Shown here in pieces: positions 63,785 to 64,000 of a stretch of 64,000 nt of DNA. The notes beneath the pieces were generated by a model, which saw only the letters and a program-made list of their open reading frames with translations, was not told where the DNA came from and searched no databases. Origin of the DNA: Endozoicomonas sp. OPT23 (GTDB lineage Bacteria > Pseudomonadota > Gammaproteobacteria > Pseudomonadales > Endozoicomonadaceae); contig NZ_PPFD01000002.1 in the NCBI RefSeq assembly GCF_009653635.1, positions 248,001 through 312,000 of the forward strand. Reading direction: 5' to 3'. A program made the position numbers and the translations under genes. Numbering within the stretch: position 1 is the stretch's first letter; every line of letters starts with the position of its first letter.

Positions 63785-64000
63785 TTACATCACGCGCATA
63801 CCAGGCTGGGCACCTTCGTGAGGTTCCAGAATCCAGAGGTCAGAACCGCCAGGGCCTGCCGCCAGAACCATACCTTCACTGACACCAAACTTCATCTTGC
63901 GTGGTGCAAGGTTGGCGACCATTACCGTGTGTTTGCCGATCAGGGCTTCTGGCGCGTAAGCAGACTTGATACCAGCAAAAATGTTGCGGGTCTCTGCTTC
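63785..64000 (-). CDS. metG: Methionyl-tRNA synthetase, C-terminal tRNA-binding domain (partial)
   Basis: Only the last 71 codons are in the window; the gene continues to the right. The translation [23 protein letters not shown], ...[24 protein letters not shown] and ...[21 protein letters not shown] is the OB-fold tRNA-binding appendix (Trbp111-like) of bacterial MetRS. This appendix also drives dimerisation. The stop TAA is at 63785-63787. A stand-alone Trbp111 protein is possible, but the ending GAQPGMRVM fits MetG. Confidence 0.9.
   Translation of the reverse strand, partial: EAETRNIFAGIKSAYAPEALIGKHTVMVANLAPRKMKFGVSEGMVLAAGPGGSDLWILEPHEGAQPGMRVM

Overview
The window is bacterial chromosome, densely packed with genes of a gammaproteobacterium. 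The protein sequences (RsxABCDGE/Rnf complex plus Nth, HslVU next to a SPOR protein, PlsB, RsmJ, ArfB, TrhO, a RegB/RegA pair) and the moderate GC content fit the Oceanospirillales. The eukaryote-like PI-PLC X-domain gene and two very large orphan proteins suggest a host-associated lineage such as Endozoicomonas. The genus is an inference from gene style, not something the sequence states. No rRNA, tRNA, CRISPR array, transposase or prophage gene was seen.

Layout. 0-3 kb: the last codons of dtd, a peroxiredoxin-glutaredoxin fusion and argS. 3.3-12.2 kb: SPOR protein and oligopeptidase B, then hslVU behind a heat-shock-like promoter, a Wzz-type gene, a DUF971 gene and adk. 12.3-21 kb: tsaB, uppP, 1-Cys peroxiredoxin, rsmJ, plsB, dapE and nth, separated by structured intergenic repeats. 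21.9-28.5 kb: the six-gene rnf electron-transport operon, whose RnfC carries a five-fold coiled-coil repeat. 28.9-34.4 kb: GST, LysR, SDR, NhaC, DUF2288, arfB and ybaK. 34.3-42.5 kb: the most unusual part, a 3-kb tandem duplication carrying two ~920-residue orphan proteins, followed by a Tim44-like protein and a PI-PLC-like protein. 42.6-51 kb: PilJ-N protein, tag, an old-yellow-enzyme homologue, SlyD-like FKBP, YjdM, RegBA, and a DMT exporter with its Lrp-type regulator. 51-56 kb: a three-gene RND efflux operon with its TetR repressor and an AcrR-like operator. 56-64 kb: YdjM-like protein, trhO, DUF6279 lipoprotein, SMI1/KNR4 protein, two DEAD-box helicases, a NYN-domain protein and the 3' end of metG.

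Most genes are housekeeping: translation fidelity and rescue (dtd, argS, tsaB, rsmJ, arfB, ybaK, trhO, metG), proteostasis (hslVU, ptrB, slyD), envelope and lipid synthesis (uppP, plsB, dapE, wzz), redox homeostasis (two peroxiredoxins, GST, Rnf, RegBA, OYE) and DNA repair (nth, tag). The non-coding content is rich: a 265-bp element with 32-bp terminal inverted repeats, two copies of a branched element that shows GGA in hairpin loops, a recurrent TGTGTC palindromic motif, and CCCGC-type hairpins in many gaps.

The best candidate for something undescribed is the 34.3-40.3 kb tandem duplication. The junction keeps a fossil of the ybaK 3' end and of the tim44-like 5' end, so the duplicated unit can be read directly. 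The protein family itself matches nothing I recognise.
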